Below, one piece after another: positions 22,491-34,374 of a DNA stretch of 64,000 nt. Source of the stretch: Dastarcus helophoroides (lineage: Eukaryota > Arthropoda > Insecta > Coleoptera > Bothrideridae); NCBI GenBank assembly GCA_028583605.1, contig CM053337.1:25034162-25098161 (forward strand), in the 5' to 3' direction. How positions within the stretch are numbered: the stretch's first letter is position 1; each line of letters opens with the position of its first letter. The translations under genes and the position numbers were made by a program. Below the pieces are notes generated by a model. That model was not told the DNA's origin, did no database searches, and was given only the letters and a program-made list of their open reading frames with translations.

Positions 22491-23112
22491 TCTACATCTG
22501 CTAAACTCTAGGGGGGTTTAAGTCTCCAAAGCCTCCCTTGGGCGCCCCACAGTTGTTGTTAATAATTAAAATACAGATGAATAAAAATTTTAAATCCAAT
22601 CTTAAATTAATAATCACTGGATTTAATTGGCAATCCATTAATTGATGAATCTCTTCTAATTTAATTAAACGATAACGTTTCATTATAATTAAATGATCGA
22701 TTCTCTTACTTCCATATTGCCATTACTAGTCGTATCGTTACGAATGAATTGTATAATATTTGATAGGTGCAATTTTTCTAGACGTGTATTTTTATCAATG
22801 GTCCGTTTTCGTCGTCATGAATCATGTGTTTTCGCGACGACTGTCCAGAAAATGCGCCTCAAACGTACGAAACATGTACGTCAAAAAGTGAAACATGACT
22901 AATTTGAGGAGTTGCGAAGCATTCTGGCAATGATCTTGATGCCGAGTCGTATTCAATTTGTGAAAAAATGTCGAGTTGCCAAACGTTGAAAGGTGTTTAT
23001 GCGAAATTTCAAACAAAACGAAGTATCTGCGATGACAGTGATTTATTGGAAAGGAAATTGCCCCTTTAAGATTTATCTGCTCATTCTAATTTAGAGTGGA
23101 GAAAATTTATTT
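22491..23112. other. Unique intronic segment, no gene
   Basis: Higher sequence complexity than its surroundings. An open frame at 22693-22902 has no recognised motif. No RNA gene seen. Confidence 0.4.
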
Positions 23113-23340
23113 TGGTGGAATGGACTGGTCACTGGTTATCTTTAAAAATTGGAATGCAAATCTTGTCCCCTGAAACCAAGAAAGATTAAAAAATACGACA
23201 AAAGTTGCTCTAACACCAAGCTATTATCTTCAATATCTCTCTGAAGATGATAGCTTGGCTATCAAAACGCGTTAGAGCAACCTTTGTTGTGTTTTTTAAT
23301 CCTTCTTGGTTTCAGGAGACAAGATTTGTATTTCAATTTG
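23113..23340. mobile_element. Foldback element, near full length
   Basis: From GGTGGAATGGACTGG to GACAAGATTTGTATTTCAATT. The right core is TATCTCT, CTGAAGATGATAGC, GCTATCAAAACGCG, TTAGAGC (one change, G to A, in GAAA). The left core has lost the GCGTTTCGATAGC segment, so the arms differ. Confidence 0.88.
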
Positions 23341-23853
23341 AGAAAATTTGTAATACGTCAGTTTAATTATTTTGATATTTTGATGTAGTCATTATCTAGT
23401 TAATGCTGTGACGTCTTATTTAAAAATATGTAAATGTTGTTTAAAAATGGTTTCCTGGCTCTGCAAAATGCACCATAGAGTTGGATACTGTTGCTTTCAT
23501 CAAGAGCGAGCGTAATCCGGAATTATGAACGCATCTTGGTTGAGCGGTGGTCAGTGTCCGACACGCTTCTAATATGAAATTTCTTTGAATTTTAAAATAA
23601 TTATTACACGCGGACTGCAATGCGGTATCTGTTATGCAAATCGCTCCCATTTGAATAAATTACAATGTATGATTTATAAAACAATTTCTAGATTTCCGTA
23701 ATAACGTAGTTATTGCAAAGTATAGGACTCTATATCATAAATGAAATTACAATATTTCAGATTGTCGTTGAGGTTGTTTGGATGGATTTTTACGTTTTGT
23801 TTAGATTTAGTTCTTAAGTGGAATTTTTTTTTAATAAACGGTTCTTCATTTAC
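23341..23853. other. Start of Rab23 intron 3, no gene
   Basis: Unique intronic sequence between the exon 3 donor (GTAAAT) and the first foldback copy. A 69-codon minus-strand frame (23441-23650) has no recognisable content. Confidence 0.5.
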
Positions 23854-24016
23854 CTTTAGTTTCCATGAGTGTGCTGCTTCAAACGAATCCCTGTCTGTTG
23901 TGGAAAACGCCAAAACACAAGCTTGGGCTCCCCTGTAATAAGCTTTCGTTATGGCATCAAATTCCTCTTGACCAGCAGTGTCCCATAACATAAGCCGAAC
24001 ATCTTCGCCGTCTACC
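23854..24016 (-). CDS. Rab23: Rab23 GTPase, coding exon 3
   Basis: A 163 bp exon with a TTTTAG acceptor and a GTAAAT donor. It completes a glutamate codon begun in exon 2 and ends in phase 0. It encodes residues 53-106, starting VDGEDVRLMLWDTAGQEEFD. WDTAGQE is the G3 motif; its glutamine is residue 68 by this exon chain, the same number as the catalytic Gln68 of mammalian Rab23. The AITKAYYRGAQACVL and STTDRDSFEA stretches are characteristic Rab23 sequence. It lies between a 23 kb intron on its 5' side and a 6.1 kb intron on its 3' side. No frameshift or stop is present, so the exon looks functional. Confidence 0.96.
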
Positions 24017-24320
24017 CTAAAAGTCAATAAAGAAATTGTTATGGTCTAGTGTTAATAAAGTTAAAATTTTTATTTTCATTTAGAGCCAGTGTTCGACAAC
24101 CTTTTTAGAACATTGGGTCACTTTCAAAAGGAAATTTTTTAAACGGATTCAATAAAATAGGCGATTAAAAAAATCCTGGAAATACTACGATCACTACCAC
24201 TACCTAATAGGGGATGCAGGGATGCAAACGATAGTTTGATGTTTTGGGCGTAACTAGAATAGCTCAGAGTGACGTGCTTGCGCCCTTTGGCTCCTGAAGC
24301 CATCGAAAATTTCCATTCAA
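24017..24320. other. End of Rab23 intron 2, no gene
   Basis: Intron sequence just upstream of the exon 3 acceptor. Unique, non-coding. Confidence 0.5.
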
Positions 24321-24329
24321 TTTTTTATT

Positions 24330-26900
24330 TTTTCTTCAAAATTTGGAGAAAAAAAGTCGAAATTTTGAGTTCAAAGCCGAAATTTCGAGAAAAATTTCGA
24401 AAATTTGATATTAAGGTCCAAATGTCAAGAAAAAAGTCGATATTTGAAAAAAAAGTCGAAAATTGAGAAAAAAAAATAAAATTTCGAGGAAAAAGTCGAA
24501 ATTTGAGCGAAACGTCGAAATTTCGAGGAAACAGTCGAAATTTTGAAATATTTCGAGAAAAAAAGTCGAAATTTCGAAATATTTTGAGAAACAAATCGAA
24601 ATTTGAAAAAAGTCACAATTTCAAAAAAAAATTCAAACCTTGAGAAAACCATAAATTGAAATTTCGAGAAAAAATTCTAAATTTCGAGAAAGATGTCAAA
24701 ATTTTGATATTAAGGTCAAAATGTTGAAAAAAAAGACGATATTTGAGAAAAAAGTCAAAAATTGAGAAAAAAAAAAACAAAACCTAGAGGAAAAAGTCGA
24801 AATTTGGGAAAAATGTCGAAATTTCGAGAAAAAGTCAAAATTTTGAAATATTTTCAGAAAAAAGTCGAAATTTGGGAAGAGTCGAAATTTCGAGAAAAAA
24901 ATTCGAACTTTGAGAAAACCATAAGTTAAAAGTCGAAATTTGCAAAAAAGTAGGAATTTCGAGAAAAAAAGTCGAAATGTTGAGTTTAAAGTCGAAATTT
25001 CGAGAAAAATGTCAAAATTTCTCTATTAAGGTCAAAATGTCGAAGAAAAGTCGATATTTGAGAAAAAAATCAAAAATTGAGAAAAAAAAACAAAATTTCG
25101 AGAAAAAAGTTAAAATTTGAGAAAAACTTTGAATTTCGAGAAGAAAGTTGAAATTTCGAGCAAAAAATTGAAATTTGAGACAAGAATCAAAGTTTAGAAA
25201 AAAAAATCAAACTTTAAGAAAACCATAAGTTGAAACTTCAAAAAAAAGTCGAAATTTCGAGGAAAAGTCGAAATTTGAGAAAAAAGTCGAAATTCCGAGA
25301 AAAAAGTCCAAATTTTGTGAAAAAAGTAGAAATTTAAGAAAAAAGTCGAAATTTCGAGAAAAAAAATTTTGAGTTTAAATTCAAAATTTCGAGAAAAATT
25401 TCGAAATTTCGATATTAAGGTCAAAATGTCGAAAAAAAGTCGATATTTGATAAAAAAGTCAAAAATTGAGAAAAAAAAAACAAAATTTCGAGAAAAAAGT
25501 CGTAATTTGGGAAAAACGTTGAACCATAAATTGAAACTTCAAAAAAAAGTCGAAATTTCGAGAAAAAAAGTCGAAATTTTGAGTTTAAAGTCGACATTTC
25601 GAGAAAAATGTCGAAATTTCGATATTAGGGTCAAAATGTTAAAAAAAGAGTCGATATTTGAGAAAAAAGTCAAAAATTGAGAAAGAAAAACACAAAAATT
25701 CGAGAAAAAGTTGAAATTTCGAAATATTTCGAGAAAAAAATTGAAATTTGAGAAAAGAGTCAAAATTCCAAAAAATATTCAAACTTTGAGAAAACCGTAA
25801 GTTGAAATTTCGAAAAAAAAGTCAAAATTTCGAGGAAAAAGTCGAAATTTGAGAAAAAAGTCAAAAATTGAGAAAGAAAAACACAAAAATTCGAGAAATT
25901 TCAAGAAAAAAGTCGAAGTTTTGTGAAAAAAGTCGAAATTTGAGAAAAAAGTCGAAATTTTGAGAAAAATAGTCGAAATTTTGGGTTTAAATTCGAAATT
26001 TTCAGAAAAATTTTGAAATTTCGATATTAAGGTCAAAATGTCGAAAAAAAGTTTCTCAATCGACTGAATAAACTGAATAAAAAAACAAAAATTTCGAGAA
26101 AAAAGTCGAAACTTGGGAAAAACGTCGAAATTTCGAGAAAAAAGTCAAAATTTGCAAAAAAAGTAGGAATTTCGAGGAAAAAGTCGAAATTTGAGAAAAA
26201 AGTCGGAAATTCTAGAAAAAGGTCGAAATTTCGAGAAAAAAAAGTCGAAATTTTGAGTTGAAATTCGAAATTTCGAGAAAAATGTCAAAATTTCGATATT
26301 AAGGTCAAAATCTGGAAAAAAGTCGATTTTTGAGAAAAAAGTCAACAATTGAGAAAAAAGGACAAAATTTCGAGAAAAAAGTCGAAATTTGGGAAAAGCG
26401 TCGAAATTTCGAGAAAAAAGCAGAATTTTGAGAAAAAGTCGAGATTTCGAAAAAAAGTCGAAATTTGAGAAAACCGTCGAAAATTAAGAAAAAAAACGAA
26501 ATGGCGAAAAAAAGGTCGAAATTTCGAGAAAAAAGTCGAAATTCGCGAAAAAAGTCGAAAATTGAGAAAAAAAAATGTCGAGAAAAAGGTCGAAATTTCG
26601 AGAAAAAAACGAAATTTGAGAAAAAGTAAAATTTCGAGAAAAAAGTCGAAATTTCGAGAAAGAAAGTCAAAATTTGAAAAAAAACTCGACATTTCGAGAA
26701 AAAAGTCGAAATTTCGAATTTAAAATCGAAATTTGAGAAAAAAATTCAAATTTCGAGATAAAGGTCGAAATTTCCAGATAAAAGTTGAAATTTCCAAAAA
26801 AAAAAGGTCGAAATTTTGAGAAAAAAAATCGAAATGGAGAAAAAAGTTGAAATTTGAGAAAAAAGTAAAAATTTGAGAAAAAATTCGGAATTTCTAAAAA
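24330..26900. repeat. Best-preserved A-rich satellite array, about 2.6 kb
   Basis: Tandem units of roughly 18-21 bp of the form AAAAAAGTCGAAATTTCGAG, alternating with variants such as AAAAGTCAAAAATTGAG and TTAAGGTCAAAATGTCGA. The core TCGAAATTTCGA is a perfect 12 bp palindrome. Blocks of several units repeat as longer modules (for example the module with GATATTAAGGTC recurs near 24410, 24710, 25025, 25410, 25620, 26025 and 26295). Minus-strand frames of up to 121 codons read as Phe/Ser/Arg/Lys repeats and are artefacts. It sits in Rab23 intron 2. Confidence 0.95.
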
Positions 26901-27942
26901 TAACATTTTTGTAATCGATATGGTCTACCACCGTCTTGCCGGTCAAATTCCAGAGATTTGCTTCGGTCTCCGTTATCGATATTTACCCGCACTTGTATTG
27001 CCCTAATTTACGACAGCGGACTTTAAAATGTTCTTTTGAAACCGATATTTGTGCCATTTTGCGAGCTTAGGTAATTTAAACTTGAAACAAACCAGGCCTA
27101 ACAGATAACCCTTATATAATTTGTGAACTGCTATTTCTTACGCAACACTATATTATAAAAAAAATGTAATACAGTGTTTGTAGATTTATTATTTTTAAGA
27201 AAAATTGAATAAAATTTAATTAAATAAAAACGATGAAATAGAACAGTTGAGTAGGAATTGACTCACACAGTACCTTTCACAATTGTGCCCACTTTAAAAA
27301 AATGGTGCCATATTGTGCCCTCCCAGATAAGAGAGCTTAGCGCCGTCACTGCTTTTTAACAAAAATGGTCACTCTGGGAAAGTCCAAGGACTCTTTTGAT
27401 GCACAGATCACATATTAAAAATACGATATCTTGTCATTCCACTTAAAAGAGTATTTGAAGAAAAGTGGGTAATTTTAAACCTATAGAGATTCGGAGAAAG
27501 AAACTAACCAATCAAAATAATAAGTCCAATGAACAATATGTCCAAGAGAAATTTCCAGAATATCTCAGAAATTATGTCTTCCTGGAATACCTAATATTAT
27601 TCATTTATTATTTGGGATCTTCTTCCTGACGCCAATTAGCATCAAAGGATTTCCTAGGCATCTCATATAATTTAAACACATATTATTCTTATAATTTATT
27701 TCTGCACGTCACAATAAAGTATAAAAATATGACGCTATTATATCATTTAAAACGTAATATTATGGGACCTTAACGTCGCCCATTATTTATTTATTCAGTG
27801 CAACGGTGCTCCAAATTGTTGGCGCAATTGCCAATGTTGTGATTTAAATATCAAGAATGGCAACTTAATGTATATTTATTTCAAGCTAAATAGATTATCT
27901 GCCAACTTCCATATTCACATTTAAGCCATTTAATTTGCATGC
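26901..27942. other. Unique intronic island, no gene
   Basis: About 1 kb of non-satellite sequence. The part at 27560-27900 has high-complexity AT-rich sequence with no coding frame, and may be conserved non-coding DNA. Confidence 0.4.
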
Positions 27943-28220
27943 AAGTAGAATATAACCTAGACTGTAAATTAATGAAGTCCTCCAGGAGTGTATAGTAAAT
28001 CATAGGTAGCTGAACTACCAATAGTTGAAACATTGTCACCTAGCGAAGCGGTTGCTTTCTAGGAAAGGTCCCAGAAGACAAGGATTCTAATGCACAGACC
28101 AATAGGCTTGAACATTTATTAGATTCGAAGTTTGGAAACCAAAGACCGGTTTTGATCTTGTTAGATCAAAACGAGATCAGTTTGGTGTATCCAACTCGAA
28201 TGCTAACAAATGTTCCGACA
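27943..28220 (+). repeat. Dispersed repeat B, long copy
   Basis: Matches 6420-6667 along its length: CACCTAGCGAAGCGGTTGCT, GGTCCCAGAAGACAAGG and CTAATGCACAGACCAATAGG. The end keeps the common orientation (AAAGACCGGTTTTGATC to CAGTTTGGTGTATCC). Confidence 0.8.
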
Positions 28221-28859
28221 AGTAAGTACTAAAGAATCAACGAACGTCAAGCGTGTGACTCTCAGACTACCGCCACCTATTGGTCCATAGAGAAAATTAT
28301 GGCCATCGCCAACAATGTTAATTTGCAGCAAATGTTGATGTTAGTGTAGCCTGGTATAATTTTTAGTTCAGATAGATAGATGCGTCTAAATAGGACGGAA
28401 AAAATAAGTAACAAAGAAATGATATTGTCATCCAAAATTATGAGCAAAATTATAGATAATTAATTTTATAAAAATTTATTTGTAAAGCAAGTCCTTACAA
28501 ATAACACTGTTAGAACACACTCTATCATTTTTGATTTTTTAGAAAAATTTTGATTTCTAATTTTAAAGTTTTTGTTGAATTTTCCACTAGTAGATGGAAT
28601 TATTTTTATATTAGTTACAACTGTATGAAAAAGCAAATAATTTTACGCCCAGTAATGCTTAAAGATTTATTGCTTTAGTCAACGATACACCCGTCTGTTT
28701 TATCTCTACACTAAGTGAAGTGATAAGCGTCTGTTGATCTATGAAGTCATAAACAATTTGTTGAAAATTACTAACGCCGCCCAATTCATGGTTTGATGAG
28801 TCTTTTAAAATTTCTTTTAAAAAATTTCGATATTCTCTCTTTAATAAACCTTCCTAATA
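28221..28859. other. Unique intronic stretch, no gene
   Basis: AT-rich non-coding sequence. No repeat or gene recognised. Confidence 0.4.
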
Positions 28860-29064
28860 TTTGAAATACAAATCATGTCTTCTGAAACCAAGAAAGATTA
28901 AACAACGCAACAAAGGTCAGAAAGATACTCTTTTAAGATAATAACTTGGCTATCGAAACGCGTTACAGCAACCTCTGTTGTGTTTTTTAATCTTTCTTGG
29001 TTTCAGGGGACAAAATTTCTATCTCAAGCTTTGAAGATAACCAAGGACCAATCCGTTCCACTAA
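28860..29064. mobile_element. Foldback element, internally deleted left arm
   Basis: The left arm is short (GAAATACAAATC to ACAACGCAACAAAGG), then a decayed centre. The right arm is long, with GGCTATCGAAACGCGTTACA and the outer end AAGGACCAATCCGTTCCAC. The CTGAAGA box has decayed to TTTAAGA. Confidence 0.82.
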
Positions 29065-29789
29065 AAAGGTCCTAATACTTGATTAAAATAAATGGCATCG
29101 TGACTCAAACGTCCAGTATTTGTAAACCTAACTCAGTAGGTCCAAAAATTTAGTTATTTATTAAAAACTGCTTGGATTCGATTGAGTAAGAGTAACAGCT
29201 GTGTAACAATTCGTCTTTGAACAATAAATCAAAGACAATAGAACTCTTATGTTTACTTTTCAGAATGTCATACGACATTGTCGCTGGAATCTTGGGCTTC
29301 GCTCCAATTTCCAAAGTGCGACCATTAGAAACAGATTAAAACGAATCGCGAACGCTCGCAGATATAATTATTTTCTTAAGATTGATTGTGCGGGAAATTC
29401 TTGCAGCTACTTTAATGACCGCGTTGCAGAATAACTGCCACATACACCAAGCGATTTCTTTACAAGTTTCTCGACCGTTAAGCGAGATTACGTTTATTTT
29501 ATTTTATACGTTAAATCGTAATTATTTACTTTATACATATTTTGCATTTGTTCCGTTAGTAGATAGCGCACAAAAGATGAAATGATAATATCGTGCCTCA
29601 AATAAAAACTCTATCAATAGGCTTCTATGTGTTTTTGTTTTTCGAAATATTTTGGCATTTTTTAAATTATATCTGACATTATAGGGCTCTAACTTTTTGG
29701 GATGGGCGGCGATCCGAGGCCGGAAATATTTTGCGAAATACGTTTCCAAATTTTATCATAAATTAAGAAAAAAAAAGAGTATTTTACTT
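29065..29789. other. Unique intronic stretch with short open frames
   Basis: Frames at 29249-29434 and 29382-29585 overlap. Because a LINE tail follows at 29790, these may be decayed LINE sequence, but no reverse transcriptase motif can be read. Confidence 0.3.
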
Positions 29790-29920
29790 AAATGGAACTT
29801 GTTACCGAAAGAAGTTTTCTCCAATAATTACAACTTATCCTTGTTTAAGAAGGCGGTTCATCATTGTTTCCGCATCCTACTCGGAGGGTTTTGAATGCAT
29901 AATGGGGTAACCTTTGCCAG
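29790..29920 (+). pseudogene. LINE reverse transcriptase C-terminal tail, copy 1
   Basis: Reads KWNLLPKEVFSNNYNLSLFK then KAVHH, a stop after GGF, and a TGCATAATGGGGTAACC tail. A WNSLP...FK motif followed by a stop is the usual end of reverse transcriptase ORFs in CR1/L2-like LINEs. Copies of the same tail are at 39841-39990 (+) and 49430-49540 (-). Confidence 0.55.
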
Positions 29921-30047
29921 TAGATTAAATTTAAAATAATAATGGAAAAAGCAAAATAAAATAAAATATGCTAATAGTTTTTAAAGTTCAAATGGGGTTG
30001 CTTTGTGGAGAATTTTTAAATACCCACACAAAGCAGAGAAAAGCAAA

Positions 30048-30092
30048 AATTGAAATATAAATCTTGTCCCCCGAAACCAAGAAATATTAAAT
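30048..30092. mobile_element. Fragment of foldback element
   Basis: Only the outer half of one arm remains: TTGAAATATAAATCTTGTCC, CCGAAACCAAG. Confidence 0.65.
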
Positions 30093-31369
30093 CTTTTTTG
30101 AATAATTTAGTCCATTTCACCAAAATTATTGGACATTTTTTCTAAAATTCATTGGTATTAGATTTTTTTCTACATGTTTAATGAGTAAATGTGATCTAGG
30201 AATTCATAGTAGTTGTATTATTAATCAAAAACACAGAAAATATAATATCTTGTGCATGCGAAGGTTATGATTATGTGCTCCAGAGTATCGGGAATCGATA
30301 AATATTCCGCAAGCGACAGACTGTCCCTCTGACTTGCAGTAGAGATTAAAGCCGATATTTAAAAAAAAGGTTACAACTCCTGAAAAAAAGTCAACAGTTT
30401 AAGTTCTAAATCATTTTCTACCTGAGATTTTAGGAATAACATTCGAAATTTAGAAAGTATACATTTAAAATGTCTAAAACCAAATTTTCCTGTTTTGGTT
30501 AAAAAGACTATTTTCTGAGAAAATTAACAAAGCCCAAATTTTAGAGAGAGATAAGTAAAAATTGCAAGTTAAAACTTTAATCTTATGAAATAAGATAATA
30601 AAATTTAGAAAAACTAAACAAATAAAACGAAGTATTATAAAATATAATAATAATAGTAATTTTATAAGAATTTTCAAAATTTCGAAAAAAAATTTAAAAA
30701 AGCTGAATTTTCGAGTTCAAATGTCTTATCTAAAACTGAAATGTCGATTTAACCTCAAAATGAAAAGAGAATAATTTTGAAAATATAAAGGAAAAATTTT
30801 ATGTAAAAACTAAAGAAGGTAAAGATGAAAATTAAAAAATATACAGGTTGTAACAAATTCGCTTCTCACTACAGGGATCTCGAAAACGGTCAGAGATACA
30901 GTATCGGTTTAATTGAACCAAAGTTGTTTAATTTAGTGACGAGTAATATGCCGTCGAGAAATCAAAAATATCTTTTGCTGCTCTTGAGATTTGTAAAAAA
31001 AACTAAATATTGGATATTTGTTGTTATTTTTTCTTGGCGTTATTTGAAGAGTAATCTAAAAACTAAAAACACTTTTCTATTGAAGCTTTTTATCTTTTAA
31101 AAGGTAGAATGATAGTTCTTTTATTAGACGTTTTGTCCTTTCGCTACCATCAAGTCCGTTATTTTAAATATGGACCTGTAATTTTTATTGCATCTTTTGC
31201 AGCTTTTGAATATCCGACTTCACTAATGTAACAAACTTTTATGTGGCTAAACGTTTCGTAACTGTACCATAAACTACCATCAAGGAAAAAAAAGCTGTTT
31301 TTCTGATCATTGTATTTTGTAATTTTTAATAATAGTTAACCAAAATGTAATAGAATATGAGAAATATGA
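30093..31369. other. AT-rich intronic stretch, no gene
   Basis: A 91-codon plus-strand frame at 30825-31100 has a lysine/leucine-rich sequence and no known motif; I do not call it a gene. The rest is non-coding. Confidence 0.35.
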
Positions 31370-32576
31370 AAAAAATTTTGACTTTTTCTCGACATTTTGT
31401 CTGTTTTGTAACTTTTCAAAATTGCTTACGAAAACATTAACTTTTTTTTGATACAAGGACTTGTTTAATTATCAGTTTTTTTCGCAAAGATGACTTTTTC
31501 TGAAAATTAGGTTAATTAGTAATTAATTTTCAGCAGTTCTAAATTTTAACTTTTTGTAAAAATTGCTATTTCCAAGTTTGGACTTTTTTTCGAAATGTTG
31601 AATTTTTATAAACGACAATTTTTTAAAGAAATTGACATCCAATAATTTCAAATTCCCATTTTAATCAAAATTTAAACTTTTTCTCAAAATTTTGTCTTTT
31701 TCTCGAACTTTTTATTTTATTTTTAAAAAAAACAAGTTTTTTTTTATATTTTGACTTTTCTCGACATTTTGTCTTTCTTGTAACTTCTTCAAGATTTTTT
31801 ACGAAAACTTTGTTTCTAAAACAAGGACTTTTTTAATTATCAGTTTTTTTCACAATGATGACTTTTTCTGAAAACTAGGTTAATTAATTAAGAATTGTTA
31901 GTACTTCTAAATTTTAACTGTCAGTTTTTTATAAATGCCATTTATTTAAAGAAGTCGACATCCAGTATTTTCAAATTCCCATTTTAATAAAAATTTCGAC
32001 TTTTTCTCGAAGTTTTGACTTCAAAATTTTCGACTGTTTAAATACTTTGAATACTCTGAATTTTTCAAAGAATTCTGTTTTGAAAAACTCGATCATTTAT
32101 AAAAAATTCGATTCATTAAAAAGTTTTTACGTTTTAGAAAATTCTTTGTTTTTGTAAAGGAAAATTTCGACTTATTTTCGCAATTTTCACTTTTATTTTA
32201 AACATTTCTTTACATTTAGGTACATATATATTTCAACATTTCGATCTTTTGTCAAAATATTCACGTATTTTCAAAATATTTATCTCTTTTAAAATTTCTG
32301 GTCTTTCTTAAAATTTTAATTAACATTTTCAATATTTGCCTTGTATTGTATTGATTTTTGAATGGTTTTTTTTTAATGAAAATTTCAATTTTTTCAAAAG
32401 TGGAATTTCTAAAATTATTTTGAGTTTTTTTCAAAATATTAGCTTTTTCTGAAAATCACATTTATTTTTTTTTAAATTTCTTCAATTTGACAGTTCCTCG
32501 ATTTTTAAATTTAAACCTTTTCTAATAATTTCGACTTCAAAATTTCACATTTTTCTTGAAATTTTGGCCTTTTTGT

Positions 32577-32810
32577 AAATTGGAATACAAACCCTGTCCT
32601 GAAACGAAAAAAGATGAAAAAACACAACAAAAGTTGCTCTAACGCGTTTCGACAGCCAAGCTATCATCTTCAGAGAGATACTGAAGTAGTAGAGATACTA
32701 CTGAAGATGATAGCTTGGCCGTCGAAACGCGTTTTAATCTTTCTTGGTTTCAGGTGACTACATTTGTATTTCAATTTTTGAAGATAACCAACGACCAGTC
32801 CGTTTCACAA
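32577..32810. mobile_element. Foldback element, near full length
   Basis: Both cores present and facing away from a short centre. The minus-strand core is CTCT, CTGAAGATGATAGC, GGCTGTCGAAACGCG, TTAGAG. The plus-strand core is CTGAAGATGATAGC, GGCCGTCGAAACGCG, TTTTAATC, where the AGAGCAACC segment is deleted. Confidence 0.88.
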
Positions 32811-33343
32811 CATTTTTTGTAAATGTATATTTTCCTATAAATTATGACATTCAATAGTTCTACCTTTTTAAAATTTTAATGTTCATCAAAATTTTAAGCT
32901 TCTAATGTTATTTAAAGAATCAAAATATTAAGAAAAATTTAAAACTGTGATTTTTAAAAAATTTTGACTTTTCCAGAAATGTTCACCCTTTGGATATTCT
33001 GACGGAAAAAGTTTATATTTCTTTAATTTCGGTTTTTTGGGCCTTTTTAAAAAAAAATGCCTTATTTTTAATTTGGTCTCTTTCAATTTCTATATTTAAA
33101 AGTTTCGAATTTTTTTGAAAGTTCTGACCTTTTGTCAAAATTATGACTTTTTTTATTTTACACTCCAAATTCCCCTTTTAATTAAAACTTTGATTGTTTC
33201 TTAAATGCTGAATTAAATAATTTTTTAATTTATTTCAAAATTTTGACTTTTTGTGAATTTTTCTTTTTTTTTTACATTTTAAATATTCACTTCACTTGAT
33301 TTTGAGAAAATATTTTTTTTGGAAAATTTTTACTATTTTTTTT

Positions 33344-33519
33344 TTGTTGGAAAGGATTGGTCCTTGGTTATCTTCAAAAATTAAAATACAAATCTTGTCC
33401 CCTGAAACCAAGAAAGATTAAAAAACACAACAATGGGTTTCGATAGCCAAGCTATCATCTTCAGAGACATATTCACTTTTCAGGTTTTAGGGGACAAGAT
33501 TTGTATTTCAATTTTCGAC
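33344..33519. mobile_element. Foldback element, right arm mostly deleted
   Basis: The left arm runs from GGAAAGGATTGGTCC to CATCTTCAGAGACATATTC, then jumps to GGTTTTAGGGGACAAGATT near the outer right end. The minus-strand core has GAAGATGATAGC, GCTATCGAAACCC. Confidence 0.82.
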
Positions 33520-34374
33520 TATATTTGAAAATTTTCACTTTTTTGAAAATGCCAACTTTGAATTTTTAACATTTTCTCGAAATTTCTTCGGACTTTTTGT
33601 AAAGTTCGAATTACTTTGAAAAATCCTTCAACATTTTTGTTTATTTGGATTTTTTAAAAAATAATCGACCTTTTGGAAAGTTGGTCCTTTTTCAAAAATT
33701 TCGACTCTCACTCTTTTTTAAATTTTGACTTGAAAAACTTCAACTTTTTCTAAAAATGTCCATTTCGATGTAAATTCTGACAGAAAATTCGTCTACTTTT
33801 TAAATTTCGATTTAATTTGGCCTTTCTTAAAGTTTTATCTTTTTTCATTTTTTTCAAATTGTGACTAATAATTTCGATTTTTTCCAAAAATTTAGTAATT
33901 TTGAAAACAAGAACATTTCCAAATTTCTATTTCTTTCCTCCACTAATATTCATTTCTAATTTTTATTCAAAATTTTGACCTTTTCCAGAAATTTTGAATC
34001 TTTATTGAAATTCGGATTTTTTTCCGATCCTCCGTCCATTTTATAAATTTTACTTTTTTTCGAAATTTTGAGGTTTTGTAAATTTTGAATTTTTGAAATG
34101 TGCAACTTTTAATAATGTTTGCTTGTTTTTTAAATTCCTGGTTTTTTTCTGCAAAATTCTGATTTTTTTAAGTTAATTTCTTGAAATATTTTCAAAGTTT
34201 TGATTTTTTTTTTGAAACATTTTTTGAACATTTGGACTATTTTGAATATTTTGTTTTTTTTTTAGCTTCAAACACTAAAGAAATTCCGACTTGTTGTAAA
34301 TTTCGACCAATTTCTAAAAATAAAAATTTTACCCTTTTTTTTTCAAATTTTCCTTTTTTTTCGAACATTTAGCT

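Larger units (their letters stand above)
31370..34374. repeat. T-rich satellite block, about 3 kb, in Rab23 intron 2
   Basis: Degenerate AAATTTTGACTTTTTCTC-type repeat. A longer imperfect repeat is visible: the segment from about 31370 to 31680 recurs at 31740-32000 (GACATTTTGTCTTTCTTG, ACAAGGACTTGTTTAATT and TCAGTTTTTTTC boxes). Interrupted by two foldback copies. Confidence 0.75.

Noticed and set aside
23441..23650. 69-codon minus-strand frame just downstream of Rab23 exon 3
   Set aside because: The Rab23 frame ends at a clear donor before it and continues at exon 4; the frame has no recognisable content and is in the intron.
24330..26900. CRISPR-like look of regularly spaced palindromic units
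   Set aside because: Units are contiguous and only 18-21 bp, with no unique spacers of fixed length, in a eukaryotic intron. It is a satellite.
26305..26906. Overlapping minus-strand open frames of up to 121 codons
   Set aside because: They translate the tandem satellite (endless Phe-Ser-Arg-Phe-Phe patterns) and are open in more than one frame, so there is no protein signal.
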